The translations under genes were made by a program, and so were the position numbers. Positions 8,443 to 16,524 of a DNA stretch of 60,771 bases are shown piece after piece. The DNA comes from UBA1172 sp002457135 (GTDB lineage: Bacteria > Pseudomonadota > Alphaproteobacteria > Puniceispirillales > UBA1172): positions 1-60,771 of the forward strand of contig CBFIBR010000011.1 in the NCBI GenBank assembly GCA_965660935.1, in the 5' to 3' direction. The notes below the pieces were generated by a model. It was not told the DNA's origin. It saw only the letters and a list, made by a program, of their open reading frames with translations, and did no database searches. Position 1 is the first letter of the stretch, and every line of letters starts with the position of its first letter.

Positions 8443-9564
8443 CTATGCGTTCTCCCGACGGAAGGGCAAGCTGGTTACCACGGCCTGGCGCATACCGTAT
8501 TCTGTATCCACCAGCAGGTCCTTGCCATGATCAGCGGCCTCGGTGGAAATAAGCGCCGTGGAGATATTCCACTCCAGACGTGGAGAATACGCCAGAGCGG
8601 AGGCAAAGCCAACATAGTCGCCGTTCATCGTCACCGGGCATTGATGCGAATTGGTGGATTTGAACGGCTCACCATCCATGATCAGCCCGCAGAAACGCCG
8701 ACGAATACCCTCAGCCTTGATTGTCTTGAGGGCAGCCTTGCCAATGAAATCAACATCCTGATCAAGGTCCATGAACTTGCCCATGCCCATTTCAAAGGGG
8801 TTGGCCCAGTCATCGGTATCGGCGTTGACCGAAATCAGCCCGCTTTCCACGCGCTCAATATAGTTTGGCCCACCTGGCCCGATCCCGTAAGGCTTGCCCG
8901 CTTCGGCCACCTTGTCCCAGAGCTCATCGCCCCGGCTGCTGTCGCAGAGGTAAAATTCAAAGCCGCCCTGCTTGCTCCAGCCCGAACGGGCAACAACCAG
9001 CGGGATGCCATCGAGTTCTGTCTTGCTGAAACCGAAATACCGGACATCACGGATCCAGTCACCAAGCAGCGAGGCAACAACATCATCCGCCTTTGGACCC
9101 TGAATGGCGAGGGGGGAAACATCAGGTTCGAATACCTGCACGTTCAATCCCTTGGCCACGGCCACGCCTTCGGCCCAGAATTTCATGTCGCTGTCGGCAA
9201 TCGACAGCCAGATTTCATCATCCTCAACCTGCAAGAGGACAGGATCATTGATAAGCGTGCCGATCGAGTTGGTCATCGGCACATATTTGCCGACACCCGG
9301 GGTCAGGTTATCGAGATTGCGCGGGGTCAGCATCCGGGCGAGTTCGAGCGCATCAGGGCCTTTCAGGCTGACCTGACGCTGGCCCGCGACATCGCGCATA
9401 TCCACCCCGTTCATGAGCCGGTCGTATTCGGCCTGCGGGTCACCATAGGAAACCGGCATATACATGTGATTATAGGTGGTAAAATGCGATACCCCAGCCT
9501 TGACGGTGCTGTTGTAGAACGGTGATTTTCTGATGCGAGGCCCAATGGCGATTTGAAACGACAT
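8443..9564 (-). CDS. dmdA: DMSP demethylase DmdA-like, GcvT family
   Basis: The 373-residue protein belongs to the glycine-cleavage T family and has the blocks I associate with DmdA: TTYNHMYMP near residue 30, ERQV-like GQRQVSLKGPDA, INDPVLLQ, LSIADSDMKFW, FEPDVSPLAIQGPKADD, ARSGWSKQGGFEFYL and IERVESGLIS. DmdA transfers one methyl of dimethylsulfoniopropionate to tetrahydrofolate, leaving methylmercaptopropionate. True T-proteins differ at these blocks. The gene sits between acuI (upstream) and metY, a neighbourhood known for DMSP genes, which strengthens the call. The N-terminal segment (IRKSPFYNSTVKAGVSHF) is somewhat diverged from the Ruegeria and Pelagibacter forms, so it may be a separate DmdA clade or a close paralogue with another methyl donor. 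Confidence 0.78.
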   Translation of the reverse strand: MSFQIAIGPRIRKSPFYNSTVKAGVSHFTTYNHMYMPVSYGDPQAEYDRLMNGVDMRDVAGQRQVSLKGPDALELARMLTPRNLDNLTPGVGKYVPMTNSIGTLINDPVLLQVEDDEIWLSIADSDMKFWAEGVAVAKGLNVQVFEPDVSPLAIQGPKADDVVASLLGDWIRDVRYFGFSKTELDGIPLVVARSGWSKQGGFEFYLCDSSRGDELWDKVAEAGKPYGIGPGGPNYIERVESGLISVNADTDDWANPFEMGMGKFMDLDQDVDFIGKAALKTIKAEGIRRRFCGLIMDGEPFKSTNSHQCPVTMNGDYVGFASALAYSPRLEWNISTALISTEAADHGKDLLVDTEYGMRQAVVTSLPFRRENA

Positions 9565-9654
9565 GGCGGTTTTCCTTCGGGGTTATACCAATAGAGTGAC
9601 TGACAAAATTTGCATACGGGGTTGGTCTGGTGGCTGGTCTAACGGGATTTACTG

Positions 9655-9686
9655 ATAGTGACGGGTTCCTATAGAGACGGGTTAAC
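9655..9686. repeat. Two 16-bp units across the acuI stop codon
   Basis: Units at 9655-9670 and 9671-9686 match at 12 of 16 positions (core acgggtt). On the minus strand the second unit is the last codons of acuI and the first unit is a copy of it just behind the stop; a weaker acggg copy lies at 9642-9646. The gap between acuI and dmdA holds nothing else I recognise. Confidence 0.6.
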
Positions 9687-10664
9687 GACAACGCGGCCCT
9701 TGACCTTGCCTTCGAGGATGGAGGAACCCAGTTCCATCATCTCTTCAAGGCGGGTTTCACGGATCATGCTGTCAAGGGTGTCAAGCTGCATCCATTCACC
9801 GGCATTGTTCCAGCACCGCATCCGGTTTTCATAAGGCTGCATGACGCTGTCAATGCCAAGCAGGTTCACCCCGCGAAGCAGGAAGGGCAGGATATTGGTT
9901 TCCAGCCCGATACCACTGGCATTGCCGATGGCGGCAATCGTCCCGCCATAGGCCATCTGGGTGATGATCCGCGACAGCATGGTTGACCCGACACTGTCAA
10001 TGCAGCCCGCCCAGCGTCCGCTTTCGAGCGGCTTGGGTGACGGTTCGGACAAGTCTTCACGCGCGATGACGGTTTCGGCACCAATGGATTTGAGGTAATC
10101 GGCAGCATCGGCCTGACCCGTGACGGCGGCGACACGGTAGCCGCGATTGGCCAGCATCGAAACCGAAAGCGAACCCACCCCGCCGGTTGCACCGGTGACG
10201 ATGACCTCGCCCTTGTCGGGGGTGATGCCGTGGTCCTCAAGCGCAGCAACGCCCAGGATAGCCGCCAGCCCGGCGGTTCCAATGGCCATGGCCTGGCTTG
10301 AGGTCAGGTTTGCCGGCATCGGCACCAGCCAGTCAGCCTTGACCCGGGTTTTCTGGGCATAACCGCCCCACCAGATCTCACCATAGCGCCAGCCGGTCAG
10401 GATAACGCGATCACCGGGCTTGTAGCGATCATCACCGCTTTCAACAACGCATCCGGCCATATCGACCCCCGGGATATGGGGGTATTCACGGACCAGCCTG
10501 CCGCCACCGGTCATGCACAGGCCGTCCTTGAAATTCAGCCCTGAACACTCAACCTCGACCAGCACTTCACCATCCTGGGGGAGGGTATCTTCATTCAATT
10601 CCTCAACAGCGCCGGTTACCGGCCCGTCGCCATCTTTCCTTACAACCAGTGCACGGAATGCCAT
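9669..10664 (-). CDS. acuI: Acrylyl-CoA reductase (AcuI/YhdH family)
   Basis: The 331-residue protein is a medium-chain dehydrogenase/reductase of the YhdH/AcuI group: LNFKDGLCMTGGG, PGVDMAGCVVESGD, VILTGWRYGE, VTGATGGVGSLSVSMLA (NADPH site) and PFLLRGVNLLGIDSV. AcuI reduces toxic acrylyl-CoA to propionyl-CoA with NADPH and is commonly linked to dmdA or ddd genes in DMSP-degrading bacteria. It is the first gene of the minus-strand run, 104 bp ahead of dmdA, and its start region faces the divergent dehalogenase gene. The intergenic region contains an inverted repeat that could be an operator. Confidence 0.88.
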   Translation of the reverse strand: MAFRALVVRKDGDGPVTGAVEELNEDTLPQDGEVLVEVECSGLNFKDGLCMTGGGRLVREYPHIPGVDMAGCVVESGDDRYKPGDRVILTGWRYGEIWWGGYAQKTRVKADWLVPMPANLTSSQAMAIGTAGLAAILGVAALEDHGITPDKGEVIVTGATGGVGSLSVSMLANRGYRVAAVTGQADAADYLKSIGAETVIAREDLSEPSPKPLESGRWAGCIDSVGSTMLSRIITQMAYGGTIAAIGNASGIGLETNILPFLLRGVNLLGIDSVMQPYENRMRCWNNAGEWMQLDTLDSMIRETRLEEMMELGSSILEGKVKGRVVVNPSL

Positions 10665-10695
10665 CGCTCCCTCCCTCCAGAGACGTTTAATAAAT

Positions 10696-10714
10696 ATGGG
10701 TCACTCTTACCCAT
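10696..10714. promoter_or_regulatory. Inverted repeat in the acuI/dehalogenase divergent region
   Basis: ATGGGT at 10696-10701 and ACCCAT at 10709-10714 form a perfect 6-bp inverted repeat with a 7-bp spacer, 32 bp upstream of acuI and about 105 bp upstream of the dehalogenase. It is placed where a regulator of either gene could bind; no regulator gene is in the window. Confidence 0.35.
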
Positions 10715-10819
10715 GGTGAAGAGGGAAATCAAAGGCTTTTTGCGCCTGTCAGCATCGTCTTGCCCGTGGTTATCTGAGCGGCTAGTGTGGCAGGGGATAA
10801 TCAGGGGTGAGGATTGACG

Positions 10820-11698
10820 ATGTTTGAGGGGTTTGAAGAGCGCAAAGTGGCCACTGCCGAGGGCGAAATGTTCTGCCGGATCAAGGGTGACGGGCCACCA
10901 TTGCTGCTGATCCATGGTCACCCCCAGACTCACTTGATGTGGTACAAGACCGCCCCGGCTTTATCGGAGCGTTTCACCGTCATTGCCGCGGATATTCGCG
11001 GTTGCGGCGATAGCATGGCCCCTGAAAGCGATGCCACCCATTACGCCTATTCGAAACGCCGGATGGCGCTTGATATGGTGGAGATGATGGAAGCGCTCGG
11101 CTGGTCGCGGTTTTTTGTGGCGGGCCATGACCGGGGCGGGCGGGTTGCCCACCGCATGGCCAGGGACCACCGTGACAGGGTGGCCGCGATGAGCGTGCTG
11201 GATATCTGCCCGACGCTGGATATGTATGAAGACACCGACATGGATTTCGCCACCGCCTATTTCCACTGGTTCTTTCTGATCCAGCCCTACCCCCTGCCTG
11301 AGCGGATGATTCTCGCCAACCCGCGCAAATGGATGGACAGCTGTTTGCAGAAATGGTCAGGCGGGCATGAGTTCGGCCCGGTTGAGGAAGCCTACCTTGA
11401 GGCCTTCAGCCCGCCCCACAAGGTGCATGCCTGCTGTGAGGATTATCGTGCCTCCAACACCATCGACCTTGACCATGATCGTGAGGACCGTGACCACAAG
11501 CTCACCATCCCGGTTCATGCCCTCTGGGGAGGGCGCGGTGTTGTCGGGCGAAAATGGCAACCGCTGGAGGTCTGGCAGCGTTATACCACGGGCAATGTGA
11601 CGGGCCGGGCCATGAACAGTGGCCATTTCATCCCCGAGGAAGACCCCGAGGCAACGATTGCCGAACTGCTCGAATTTTTCAGCCGCCAGTCGCTCTGA
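10820..11698 (+). CDS. Haloacetate (fluoroacetate) dehalogenase
   Basis: The 292-residue alpha/beta hydrolase keeps the residues that define fluoroacetate dehalogenases. The nucleophile elbow is GHDRGGR, giving nucleophile Asp104 and carboxylate-binding Arg105 and Arg108; Asp128 lies in VLDIC; the halide pocket residues His149-Trp150 lie in YFHWFF, with Trp179 and a Tyr near 209; the catalytic His is His269 in NSGHFI. Numbering agrees closely with the well-studied Burkholderia enzyme as I remember it. The enzyme hydrolyses haloacetates to glycolate. The ATG at 10820 has GAGG seven bases upstream; a TTG at 10814 is less likely. It is divergent from acuI and upstream of frmA. Chloroacetate or another small haloacid could be the real substrate. 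Confidence 0.82.
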   Translation: MFEGFEERKVATAEGEMFCRIKGDGPPLLLIHGHPQTHLMWYKTAPALSERFTVIAADIRGCGDSMAPESDATHYAYSKRRMALDMVEMMEALGWSRFFVAGHDRGGRVAHRMARDHRDRVAAMSVLDICPTLDMYEDTDMDFATAYFHWFFLIQPYPLPERMILANPRKWMDSCLQKWSGGHEFGPVEEAYLEAFSPPHKVHACCEDYRASNTIDLDHDREDRDHKLTIPVHALWGGRGVVGRKWQPLEVWQRYTTGNVTGRAMNSGHFIPEEDPEATIAELLEFFSRQSL

Positions 11699-11798
11699 TC
11701 ACCCTTTGAGGCATTAAGCTGAAAGGTCATTTAGGGTCTTGGCATCACCGGCCATGTAGTGCAGTCTCTAACAGGTAATAATACATTGGAGGATTGCT

Positions 11799-12908
11799 AT
11801 GAAAACCCGCGCCGCTGTTGCTTTCGAAGCTGGCAAACCGCTTGAGATTGTGGAGGTTGACCTTGAAGGTCCAAAGGCCGGTGAAGTGCTGGTGGAAATC
11901 AAGGCCACCGGTATCTGCCATACTGATGAATTCACCCTTTCGGGTGCTGACCCTGAAGGGCTGTTCCCTGCGATCCTCGGCCATGAAGGCGCCGGTGTTG
12001 TGCTGGAGGTAGGCGCTGGCGTTACCTCGCTCAAGCCGGGTGATCATGTTATCCCGCTCTACACCCCTGAATGCCGGGAATGCGATTATTGCCTGCACCC
12101 CAAGACAAACCTGTGTCAGGCGATCCGCACCACCCAGGGCCAGGGGCTGATGCCTGACGGAACCTCCCGTTTCTCCCTCGATGGCAAGCCGATCTTTCAT
12201 TACATGGGAACATCCACGTTTTCGAACCACACCGTCGTGCCTGAAATCGCGCTCGCCAAGATCAACCCGGATGCGCCTTTTGACAAGGTCTGCTACATCG
12301 GTTGCGGCGTGACCACGGGTATTGGTGCCGTCATCAACACCGCCCAGGCGGAAGCAGGCTGTAACGCTGTGGTGTTCGGGCTTGGCGGCATCGGGCTCAA
12401 CGTCATTCAGGGGTTGAGGCTGATCGGTGCCAACAAGATTGTCGGGGTTGACCTCAACAACGACAAGAAACAGTGGGGCGAGAAATTCGGCATGACCCAT
12501 TTCGTCAATCCATCGGAGGTTGATGGTGACCTGGTTCAGCATCTGGTTGAGGTGACGGATGGCGGTGCCGACTATTCCTTTGAATGCATCGGCAACACAA
12601 AGGTCATGCGGACAGCGCTGGAATGCTGCCACAAGGGCTGGGGCGAATCGATCATCATCGGCGTCGCCGGTGCCGGTCAGGAAATCTCAACCCGGCCGTT
12701 CCAGCTGGTGACGGGGCGGAGCTGGCGCGGGACTGCCTTTGGCGGGGCGCGGGGCCGCACCGATGTGCCGAAAATCGTTGACTGGTACATGGATGGCAAG
12801 ATCGATATCGATCCGATGATCACCCACACCATGCCGCTGGATGACATCAACAAGGGCTTTGATCTGATGCACGCTGGTGAAAGCATCCGGTCAGTGGTGC
12901 TTTACTAA
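11799..12908 (+). CDS. frmA: S-(hydroxymethyl)glutathione dehydrogenase (class III alcohol dehydrogenase)
   Basis: The 369-residue zinc dehydrogenase shows GICHTDEFTLSG and GHEGAGVV (catalytic zinc ligands), CRECDYCLHPKTNLCQ (structural zinc), and FGLGGIGLNVIQG (NAD site), and its length is that of class III enzymes. It oxidises S-hydroxymethylglutathione, the spontaneous adduct of formaldehyde and glutathione, to S-formylglutathione. GGAGGA six bases before the ATG is a strong ribosome site. fghA follows 21 bp downstream and completes the pathway, so both are surely co-expressed. Formaldehyde could come from oxidation of methyl groups of choline/betaine or of methanethiol handled by neighbouring genes. 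Confidence 0.95.
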   Translation: MKTRAAVAFEAGKPLEIVEVDLEGPKAGEVLVEIKATGICHTDEFTLSGADPEGLFPAILGHEGAGVVLEVGAGVTSLKPGDHVIPLYTPECRECDYCLHPKTNLCQAIRTTQGQGLMPDGTSRFSLDGKPIFHYMGTSTFSNHTVVPEIALAKINPDAPFDKVCYIGCGVTTGIGAVINTAQAEAGCNAVVFGLGGIGLNVIQGLRLIGANKIVGVDLNNDKKQWGEKFGMTHFVNPSEVDGDLVQHLVEVTDGGADYSFECIGNTKVMRTALECCHKGWGESIIIGVAGAGQEISTRPFQLVTGRSWRGTAFGGARGRTDVPKIVDWYMDGKIDIDPMITHTMPLDDINKGFDLMHAGESIRSVVLY

Positions 12909-12929
12909 GACAATTATTCTCAGGTGACG

Positions 12930-13757
12930 ATGATGGAAATTCTGGTTGATACCGCGCTCCATGGCGGGCGCCATCAGGTTGTGCGGCATGACAGCGGCAT
13001 CACGCAATGCCCCATGGAATTTGCTGTCTTCACGCCCCCGGGTGAAGGGCCGTTCCCGTGCCTCTATTACCTGTCGGGGCTGACCTGCACCTGGGAAAAC
13101 GCGGCCACCAAGGCAGGCGCGCAGGCCTGGGCGGCTGAACGCGGCATGGCGCTGGTTTTCCCGGATACTTCACCAAGGGGCAAGGGCGTTGCCGATGATG
13201 AGGCGTTTTCGCTTGGTCAGGGGGCGGGGTATTATATGTCCGCAACCAAGGCACCATGGGCGCCGCATTTCGCCATGGACCGCTACATCACCGAGGAATT
13301 GCCGGGGCTGGTGGCTGAGCTGGCACATGTGGATACAACCCGGGTCGGGATCACCGGGCATTCGATGGGCGGCCACGGGGCCTTGACCCTGGCCATGAAA
13401 AACCCGGGCCAGTTCCGGTCGGTTTCGGCCTTTGCCCCGATTTCGGCCTTGTCGCAACTGCCATGGGGCAAGATCGCGCTGGATGCCTATCGCGGTGACG
13501 ACCCTGACAGTTTCGCGCTCTTTGATGCCGCCGCCTGCATGCGGAGCCATGGCTGGAATGCTGATATTCTGGTGGATCAGGGGCAGGATGACCCGTTTCT
13601 TGATGAACATCTCCGCCCTGAACTGTTGGCCGATGCTGCCAGTGAGGCGGGGATTGAGCTGATGCTGCGGATGCAGCCGGGCTATGATCATTCCTACTGG
13701 TTCGTGGCCAGTTTCATGGCGGATCATATCAACTGGCACGCGAGCCGTCTGCAATAA
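12930..13757 (+). CDS. fghA: S-formylglutathione hydrolase
   Basis: The 275-residue esterase-D family protein has LYYLSGLTCTWENAATKAGAQ, FPDTSPRG, the nucleophile motif GHSMGGHGALTLA with Ser, VDQGQDDPFL with the acid and GYDHSYWFV with the catalytic His, all standard for FghA. It hydrolyses S-formylglutathione to formate and glutathione. Two adjacent ATG codons (12930 and 12933) are possible starts; a GTG at 12924 is unlikely. It lies directly behind frmA and 8 bp before betA. Confidence 0.94.
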   Translation: MMEILVDTALHGGRHQVVRHDSGITQCPMEFAVFTPPGEGPFPCLYYLSGLTCTWENAATKAGAQAWAAERGMALVFPDTSPRGKGVADDEAFSLGQGAGYYMSATKAPWAPHFAMDRYITEELPGLVAELAHVDTTRVGITGHSMGGHGALTLAMKNPGQFRSVSAFAPISALSQLPWGKIALDAYRGDDPDSFALFDAAACMRSHGWNADILVDQGQDDPFLDEHLRPELLADAASEAGIELMLRMQPGYDHSYWFVASFMADHINWHASRLQ

Positions 13758-13765
13758 CGGTCACA

Positions 13766-15436
13766 ATGGCAGACTGGGATTACATCATCATCGGCTCAGG
13801 TTCGGCCGGGTCTGCGCTGGCTTACCGGCTTGGTGAAGATGGCAGCAAACGGATTCTGGTGCTTGAATTCGGCGGCACCGATGCCGGCCCTTTCATCCAG
13901 ATGCCGGCGGCCCTTTCCTATCCCATGAACATGAAAACCTATGACTGGGGCTATCGGGCTGAACCCGAACCTGGGCTTGGCGGCAGGCGGCTGGTCTGCC
14001 CGCGCGGCAAGGTCATTGGCGGGTCATCATCAATCAACGGCATGATCTTTGTCCGTGGCCACGCGCTCGATTATCAACACTGGTCGGATCAGGGTGCATC
14101 TGGCTGGGATTATGCATCGGTGCTGCCCTATTTCAGGCGCATGGAAAATTCGGCCGCGCTCAGGGACGGGTCATCCGATGGGTCGTTCCGGGGCGGTGAT
14201 GGCCCGCTCCACGTTACCCGGGGTAAGCGTGACAACCCCCTGCATCAGGCCTTTGTTGAGGCCGCGACCGAGGCAGGCTATCACGCCACCCCTGATTACA
14301 ACGGCCAGCGTCAGGAAGGGTTCGGTCCGGCTGATATGACAGTCTGGAAGGGCCAGCGCTGGTCAGCCGCCAATGCCTACCTGAAACCGGCGCTCAGGCG
14401 CGGCAATGTCAAGCTCATCACCCGGGCGCGGGTTGATCGCATCCTCTTTGATGGCAAGCGCGCAACCGGTGTGCGCTGGACCCGCCACGGCAAGGTCCAT
14501 GAAGCCAGCGTTGCGGCTGAGGTGATCTGCGCTGCTGGGGCGATCAACTCACCGCAGATCCTGCAACGCTCCGGCATTGGCCCCGGGGCGTTGCTGCAAT
14601 CCCATGGCATCACGCCGCTGGTGGCGCGTGACGGTGTGGGTGAGAATTTGCAGGATCACCTGGAGGTGTATTTTCAGGTTGCCTGCCTCCAGCCCATCAC
14701 GCTCTACAAATACCTCAACCTTTATTCCAAGGCGCGGATCGGGCTGCAATGGATGCTGACAGGCGGCGGCCCCGGCGCAACCAACCATTTTGAAACCCTC
14801 GGTTTCATCCGGTCGGCGGCGGGGGTGGAATACCCTGATATCCAGTATCACTTCCTGCCCGTGGCGATCCGTTATGATGGTCAGGCCCCGGCCGAGGGGC
14901 ATGGCTTTCAGCTCCATGTCGGGCCGATGCGTTCGCGCTCCCGTGGCTGGGTCCGGATCACCTCACCAAGGGCCGAGGATGCCCCGCAAATCCGGTTCAA
15001 TTACATGAGCCATGATGAAGACTGGGTTGAATTCCGCCGCTGTGTTCGCCTCAGCCGGGAGATATTGTCCCAGGCCGCGATGGACCCTTTCCGGGGTCAT
15101 GAAATCCAGCCCGGTGATGATGTCACCAGCGATGAGGCGATTGACGGTTTTATCCGTGATCATGCCGAAAGCGCCTATCACCCGTGCGGGACCATGCGGA
15201 TGGGGGCAGCTGATGATCCGCTCGCCGTGGTTGATCCTGAATGCCGGGTGATCGGGGTGGACGGCCTGCGTGTCGCCGACAGCTCGATCTTCCCGCGCAT
15301 CACCAACGGCAACCTCAACGCGCCGTCGATCATGACCGGGGAAAAGGCGGCTGATCATATCCTAGGCCGAGCCCCGCTCCCCCGCGCCAACGCCGAGCCA
15401 TTCCACCACCCGGACTGGGCTTCCTCCCAGCGATAG
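13766..15436 (+). CDS. betA: Choline dehydrogenase (GMC oxidoreductase)
   Basis: The 556-residue protein has the FAD site YIIIGSGSAGSALAYRL, the GMC signatures RGKVIGGSSSINGM and GAINSPQILQRSGIG, GVGENLQDHLEVYFQ, and the catalytic His in HPCGTMRMG; the C-terminal block DSSIFPRITNGNLNAPSIM matches BetA-type enzymes. Length equals that of E. coli BetA. It oxidises choline to betaine aldehyde at the inner membrane, feeding electrons to the respiratory chain. No betB or betI adjoins it; instead it follows frmA-fghA. A related alcohol oxidised by another GMC enzyme is possible. Its 3' end, including the stop codon, is repeated downstream. Confidence 0.82.
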   Translation: MADWDYIIIGSGSAGSALAYRLGEDGSKRILVLEFGGTDAGPFIQMPAALSYPMNMKTYDWGYRAEPEPGLGGRRLVCPRGKVIGGSSSINGMIFVRGHALDYQHWSDQGASGWDYASVLPYFRRMENSAALRDGSSDGSFRGGDGPLHVTRGKRDNPLHQAFVEAATEAGYHATPDYNGQRQEGFGPADMTVWKGQRWSAANAYLKPALRRGNVKLITRARVDRILFDGKRATGVRWTRHGKVHEASVAAEVICAAGAINSPQILQRSGIGPGALLQSHGITPLVARDGVGENLQDHLEVYFQVACLQPITLYKYLNLYSKARIGLQWMLTGGGPGATNHFETLGFIRSAAGVEYPDIQYHFLPVAIRYDGQAPAEGHGFQLHVGPMRSRSRGWVRITSPRAEDAPQIRFNYMSHDEDWVEFRRCVRLSREILSQAAMDPFRGHEIQPGDDVTSDEAIDGFIRDHAESAYHPCGTMRMGAADDPLAVVDPECRVIGVDGLRVADSSIFPRITNGNLNAPSIMTGEKAADHILGRAPLPRANAEPFHHPDWASSQR

Positions 15437-15472
15437 GATCTCCCGGCGTTAGGGTCGCCCGGCGTTAGGGTT
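15425..15472. repeat. Three 16-bp units starting at the betA stop codon
   Basis: Units at 15425-15440, 15441-15456 and 15457-15472 are tcccagcgataggatc, tcccggcgttagggtc and gcccggcgttagggtt. The first is the end of betA with its TAG at 15434. The copies carry TAG at 15450 and 15466, so the three stops fall in three different reading frames. The region separates two convergent genes. Confidence 0.85.
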
Positions 15473-15508
15473 TGGTGCAGAGTCATCAGGTTTTAAACCC
15501 TGAACACC

Positions 15509-16414
15509 CTACCCGAATTCGGCATTGGCCTTCATGGCTTGTTGGGCGTTGTGATTGCGGGCCTCGAGCTGGGTGAAATCTGCACTGGCATGGAGCTGGA
15601 CATTGCGGCCTGAAAAGAGCGGCTGGGTGCCTCGGAACCGGAACCGGGACAGCACGCGGCTTCCCCTCAGGTCAGGGGCGATCCCTTCCCCGGTGACAGC
15701 GCCGGTTGCGGTCAGGGCCAGCATCATGGCGGTGAACGGCCCGTGGGTAACCAGATCGGGATAGCCCTCATTCTGGCGGCAGTGATCAGCATCATAATGG
15801 ATGCGGTGACCATTCCAGGTGAGGGCGGAAAACCGGAACAGCTGGATGGCATCAGGGTGCCAGGTGAAATGATGCTGCATGCCATCCTGCCCCGGCATAT
15901 CCTGGCTTTCGGGGGCAATCGCGGTGGTGGCTGGCGGTTCCCTGTAAACGATGGTGCGTTTTTCGGTAACGCGGCCCGATGCTGCCTCAATGACGCGCTC
16001 AACATTGACGAAGATAAGCGGGCCGGTGCTGCCCTTTTTTTCCTCAATCGAGGTGATGGTGGAGGTGCGTCTGGCCATCTCACCGACACGGAGATGACCG
16101 TCAAAGCTGATATCACCCGCCGCCCACATCCGCCTGACCACGGGCTTGCCCTCAAACGGGCCGGCGCTGGTCACGTCAGGCATGAAACCGCCCAGCTTTT
16201 CATGACCATCAGGGTTGAGCGCCCCGGCATCACTGGTGTTGTTGGTGAAAAACAGGTGGAACAGCGGCGGCAGGGCGGTGCCTTCCCCCGACAGGGTATC
16301 GGCGGCTTCCCTGCCAAGCCCCAGCATTGCCGCTGCCTGGGCCATGCGCATGGGGTGAATGGTTTCATTGAGGGTTTCAATCCTGCCGATATGTGATGCA
16401 AATGCGCCTGTCAT
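15509..16414 (-). CDS. FAS1-like / MaoC-type dehydratase domain protein
   Basis: The 301-residue protein has the double hot-dog layout of mesaconyl-CoA hydratase and HTD2-like proteins: LFHLFFTNN and MWAAGDISFDGHLRVGE in the first domain, VNVERVIE and a second domain starting FRFSALTWNGHRIHYDADHC, which contains the MaoC-like hydratase residues (NGHRIHYD), then LVTHGPFTAMMLA. Such enzymes hydrate or dehydrate short acyl-CoA or acyl-ACP substrates. No CoA transferase or ligase adjoins it and it is convergent with betA, so the substrate is open; mesaconyl-C4-CoA hydratase is the nearest named relative. Confidence 0.75.
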   Translation of the reverse strand: MTGAFASHIGRIETLNETIHPMRMAQAAAMLGLGREAADTLSGEGTALPPLFHLFFTNNTSDAGALNPDGHEKLGGFMPDVTSAGPFEGKPVVRRMWAAGDISFDGHLRVGEMARRTSTITSIEEKKGSTGPLIFVNVERVIEAASGRVTEKRTIVYREPPATTAIAPESQDMPGQDGMQHHFTWHPDAIQLFRFSALTWNGHRIHYDADHCRQNEGYPDLVTHGPFTAMMLALTATGAVTGEGIAPDLRGSRVLSRFRFRGTQPLFSGRNVQLHASADFTQLEARNHNAQQAMKANAEFG

Positions 16415-16524
16415 GCCACTCCGGACCTTTCCTTGACGTTGCCAAATGGATTAATTGCTGGCTTTTTCCATGCCACCGGGCTAGAGAGAGCCATTCTTTC
16501 AGCCTTACATTCGCAGGATACCGC

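Noticed and set aside
8434..9525. 363-codon open frame opposite dmdA
   Set aside because: Antisense to a conserved enzyme, no motif, composition of a shadow frame.
8443..9564. Glycine cleavage T-protein (GcvT) for the dmdA-like gene
   Set aside because: No gcvH/gcvP nearby, the blocks match DmdA better and acuI/metY neighbours favour DMSP metabolism; a paralogue remains possible.
13766..15436. Calling the first GMC gene only a generic oxidoreductase
   Set aside because: Length and C-terminal blocks fit BetA closely, so the specific name is kept with moderate confidence.
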